The notes beneath the pieces were generated by a model that did not search any database, was not told where the DNA came from, and saw only the letters and a program-made list of their open reading frames with translations. The position numbers and the translations under genes are program-made. Shown in pieces: positions 13,604-15,080 of a stretch of 15,080 nt of DNA (position 1 is the first letter of the stretch; every line of letters starts with the position of its first letter). The stretch comes from Candidatus Krumholzibacteriia bacterium. GTDB taxonomy: Bacteria; Krumholzibacteriota; Krumholzibacteriia; G020349025. The stretch spans positions 1-15,080 of the forward strand of contig DASRJW010000103.1 of the NCBI GenBank assembly GCA_035649275.1, read 5' to 3'.

Positions 13604-14368
13604 GTGAACCGGATCTCGACCATCGTCATCACCAAGAACGAAGAGACGAACATCGAGCGCTGCCTGCGCAGCGTGGCGCCTTTCTCCCGCGAGATCATCG
13701 TCGTCGATTCGGGCAGCACCGACGGCACCGTCGCCAGCGCCGAGCGCTTCGGGGCGCGGGTGCTGCAACGGCCCTGGCCCGGATTCGGGGCGCAGAAGCA
13801 GTTCGCCCTGGAGCAGGCACAGCAAGATTGGGTGTTCTCCATCGACGCCGACGAGGAAGTGTCGCCGTCCCTCTGCCAGGAGATCTGCGCCCTCGATTTC
13901 GCCGCCGATGGTTATGAAATGCCCCGCCGCGTCCGTTATCTCGGCCGCTGGATCCGCCATGGCAGCTGGTATCCGGGTTACGTGCTGCGCCTCTTCCGCC
14001 GCGAGGTGGGTCGCTTCACCGCCGACCGGGTGCACGAGCGCGTGGTGGTGCAGGGGCGCAAGGAGCGGCTGCGGCACGATCTCCTGCACTACTCGTACCG
14101 CGACATCGGCCATCACCTGGGCAAGATCGATGGCCTGACCAGTCTGGCGGCGATGCAGATGCACGAAGCAGGAGCCCGCAGCGTCCTCCCCGGCTTGGTG
14201 CTGCGGCCACTGCTGGAGTTCCTGCGCGTCTACCTGCTGCGTCGCGGCTTCCGCGACGGCATCCCTGGACTCGTCGTCGCCGCCCTGCACGGCACTTACG
14301 TCTTCCTCCGCTACGCCAAGCTCTACGAACTGCGCCGCCGCGACCCTGGCGAAGCACCGCCGCCGTGA
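13604..14368 (+). CDS. Family 2 glycosyltransferase, WaaE/KdtX-like (LPS core type)
   Basis: A 254-residue protein from the GTG at 13604, the usual length of this family. An upstream in-frame ATG (13538) would add 22 proline/arginine-rich residues and lies inside the hairpin, so it was rejected. The GT-A fold begins at once: ISTIVITKNEETNIERCLRS (3-22), then IIVVDSGSTDGT (31-42), FGAQKQFAL, and the metal-binding FSIDADEE with DAD at 81-83. GSWYPGYVLRLFRR and DRVHERV match the WaaE-type pattern W-Y/H-P....LRLFR...VHE. Relatives transfer glucose or another hexose onto the inner core of lipopolysaccharide, using nucleotide sugars at the cytoplasmic face of the inner membrane. Sugar and acceptor cannot be read from the sequence. 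Its stop lies 4 nt from the stop of the convergent glycosyltransferase. Confidence 0.92.
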   Translation: MNRISTIVITKNEETNIERCLRSVAPFSREIIVVDSGSTDGTVASAERFGARVLQRPWPGFGAQKQFALEQAQQDWVFSIDADEEVSPSLCQEICALDFAADGYEMPRRVRYLGRWIRHGSWYPGYVLRLFRREVGRFTADRVHERVVVQGRKERLRHDLLHYSYRDIGHHLGKIDGLTSLAAMQMHEAGARSVLPGLVLRPLLEFLRVYLLRRGFRDGIPGLVVAALHGTYVFLRYAKLYELRRRDPGEAPPP

Positions 14369-14372
14369 AACC

Positions 14373-15080
14373 TCAGGCACCTGCGGACGCCAGGCGCGCC
14401 CGCGACACCGCCTCGATGCGATCGGCGACGTGCTCCCAGGAGTAGCGCTCCGCCTGCGCCCGGCCTTGCCGGGCCAGACGCTCGCGCAGGGCCTGGTCGC
14501 GGCAGAGCGCGAGCAGGGCGCGGCGGAAGAAGAAGGGATGGCGCAGTCGGACGACCAGAGCGGTTTCGCCGTGCACCGCCAGGTCCCCGGTGCCGGCGCG
14601 GGTGCAGACCACGGGCACGCCGCTCGCCATGGCCTCCGCCACCGTGTTGTTCCAACCGGCGCGACGTTCCGCCGAGAGGAAGAGGTCGCAGCTCGCGTAC
14701 AAACGCGCCAGCTCTTCTTGCGTTTGGTTCCAGTGGAATTCGTGGGGAACGGGAAATTGCAGCTGCGACGCCGGACTCTCCCCGCCTCCCGGCACGGCAT
14801 GATCGAAGAGCACGAGCTGCACCGGATGCGCCAGGGTCCCGGCCCATGCCGGAGCCCGGTGCCGTAGCGCCGTCGCCAGGCCTTCGACGGCGCGCACCGC
14901 CAAGTCGGCGCCCTTGCCGGCTCGCGCCCAGCGCCCGAAGACGAGGATGCGGAACGGTTCAGGCGCGGCGCGCGGCGCTTGTCGCGGCTGGAAGCGACGG
15001 ATGTCGACGCCGCCGATGGCGGGCTCGGCGTGCACGCGATAGCGCCGCCACAGGCGCTGGCCGAGGCCGCTGGAATTCGC
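14373..15080 (-). CDS. GT-B glycosyltransferase (GT4-like), C-terminal part only
   Basis: Open to the window end; 235 residues before the stop are seen, and the N-terminal acceptor domain is missing. AIGGVDIRRFQP is the usual linker-region P/G-x-G-V-D-x-x-x-F motif, followed by FRILVFGRWARAGKGADLAVRAV and LARLYASCDLFLSAE. The donor-binding segment is RAGWNNTVAEAMASGVPVVCT, then GTGDLAVHGETALVV. In typical GT4 enzymes the first Glu of the E-x7-E motif is where Ala stands here (RAGWN...), while the second Glu is kept. The family transfers sugars from nucleotide donors, in lipopolysaccharide or capsule synthesis. Proximity to the WaaE-like gene suggests an LPS locus beyond the window edge. The frame continues upstream of the GTG at 15035 without a stop, so that GTG is probably not the start. 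Confidence 0.9.
   Translation of the reverse strand, partial: ANSSGLGQRLWRRYRVHAEPAIGGVDIRRFQPRQAPRAAPEPFRILVFGRWARAGKGADLAVRAVEGLATALRHRAPAWAGTLAHPVQLVLFDHAVPGGGESPASQLQFPVPHEFHWNQTQEELARLYASCDLFLSAERRAGWNNTVAEAMASGVPVVCTRAGTGDLAVHGETALVVRLRHPFFFRRALLALCRDQALRERLARQGRAQAERYSWEHVADRIEAVSRARLASAGA

Noticed and set aside
13259-14800. 513-codon minus-strand open frame across the OB-fold gene end and both glycosyltransferases
   Set aside because: It runs through three well-supported genes and an intergenic hairpin with no motif of its own.

Overview
The window is GC-rich (roughly two thirds G+C by eye), densely coded DNA from a Gram-negative-type bacterium. Four things point to an outer membrane: lipoproteins, a TonB-dependent-receptor-type barrel, a PorV/UPF0164-type barrel, and an LPS-core-type glycosyltransferase. 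Two long secreted proteins end in FlgD-like / type-IX-like C-terminal domains (VFPNPYRG... ending in GKFMVIR, and NEPNPFNP... ending in RKMVMLK). With the PorV homologue this suggests the FCB superphylum or a neighbour; a soil or sediment lineage such as Eisenbacteria would fit. That placement is inference, because there is no rRNA or other marker here.

Layout. (1) 1-1820, minus strand: three tandem paralogous lipoprotein genes read from 1820 towards 1, the last cut by the window edge. (2) 1821-2156: intergenic region with an 8-bp hairpin, five copies of a degenerate 23-bp tandem repeat and weak promoter-like elements. (3) 2157-2609, plus: a small secreted protein with one dockerin-like calcium loop and a possible OB-fold-like stretch. 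(4) 2692-11324, plus: five genes joined by four overlapping stop/start junctions: TonB-dependent-receptor-like barrel, PorV-like barrel, beta-propeller (putative lipoprotein), large secreted protein with a C-terminal sorting-type domain, and a lipoprotein with Ig-like and glutamine-amidotransferase-like domains. (5) 11476-13500, plus: a secreted multi-OB-fold protein with a FlgD-like C-terminal domain, behind its own promoter. (6) 13604-14368, plus: a WaaE-like family 2 glycosyltransferase, possibly leaderless. (7) 14373-15080, minus: the C-terminal part of a GT-B (GT4-like) glycosyltransferase, convergent with the previous gene.

How it may work together. The five-gene operon encodes only envelope or exported proteins and is built for translational coupling: the last codons of each upstream gene supply the ribosome-binding site for the next. 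In Bacteroidota, PorV carries proteins with C-terminal sorting domains to the surface, and SusC-like receptors work with surface lipoproteins. By analogy, the operon may encode a cell-surface assembly in which the PorV-like protein presents the sorted protein near the barrel and lipoproteins. The substrate cannot be told from sequence. Four upstream regions share a -10-like motif GSTANANT, which may be the housekeeping promoter signature of this genome. No RNA genes, insertion sequences, CRISPR arrays or phage genes were seen.
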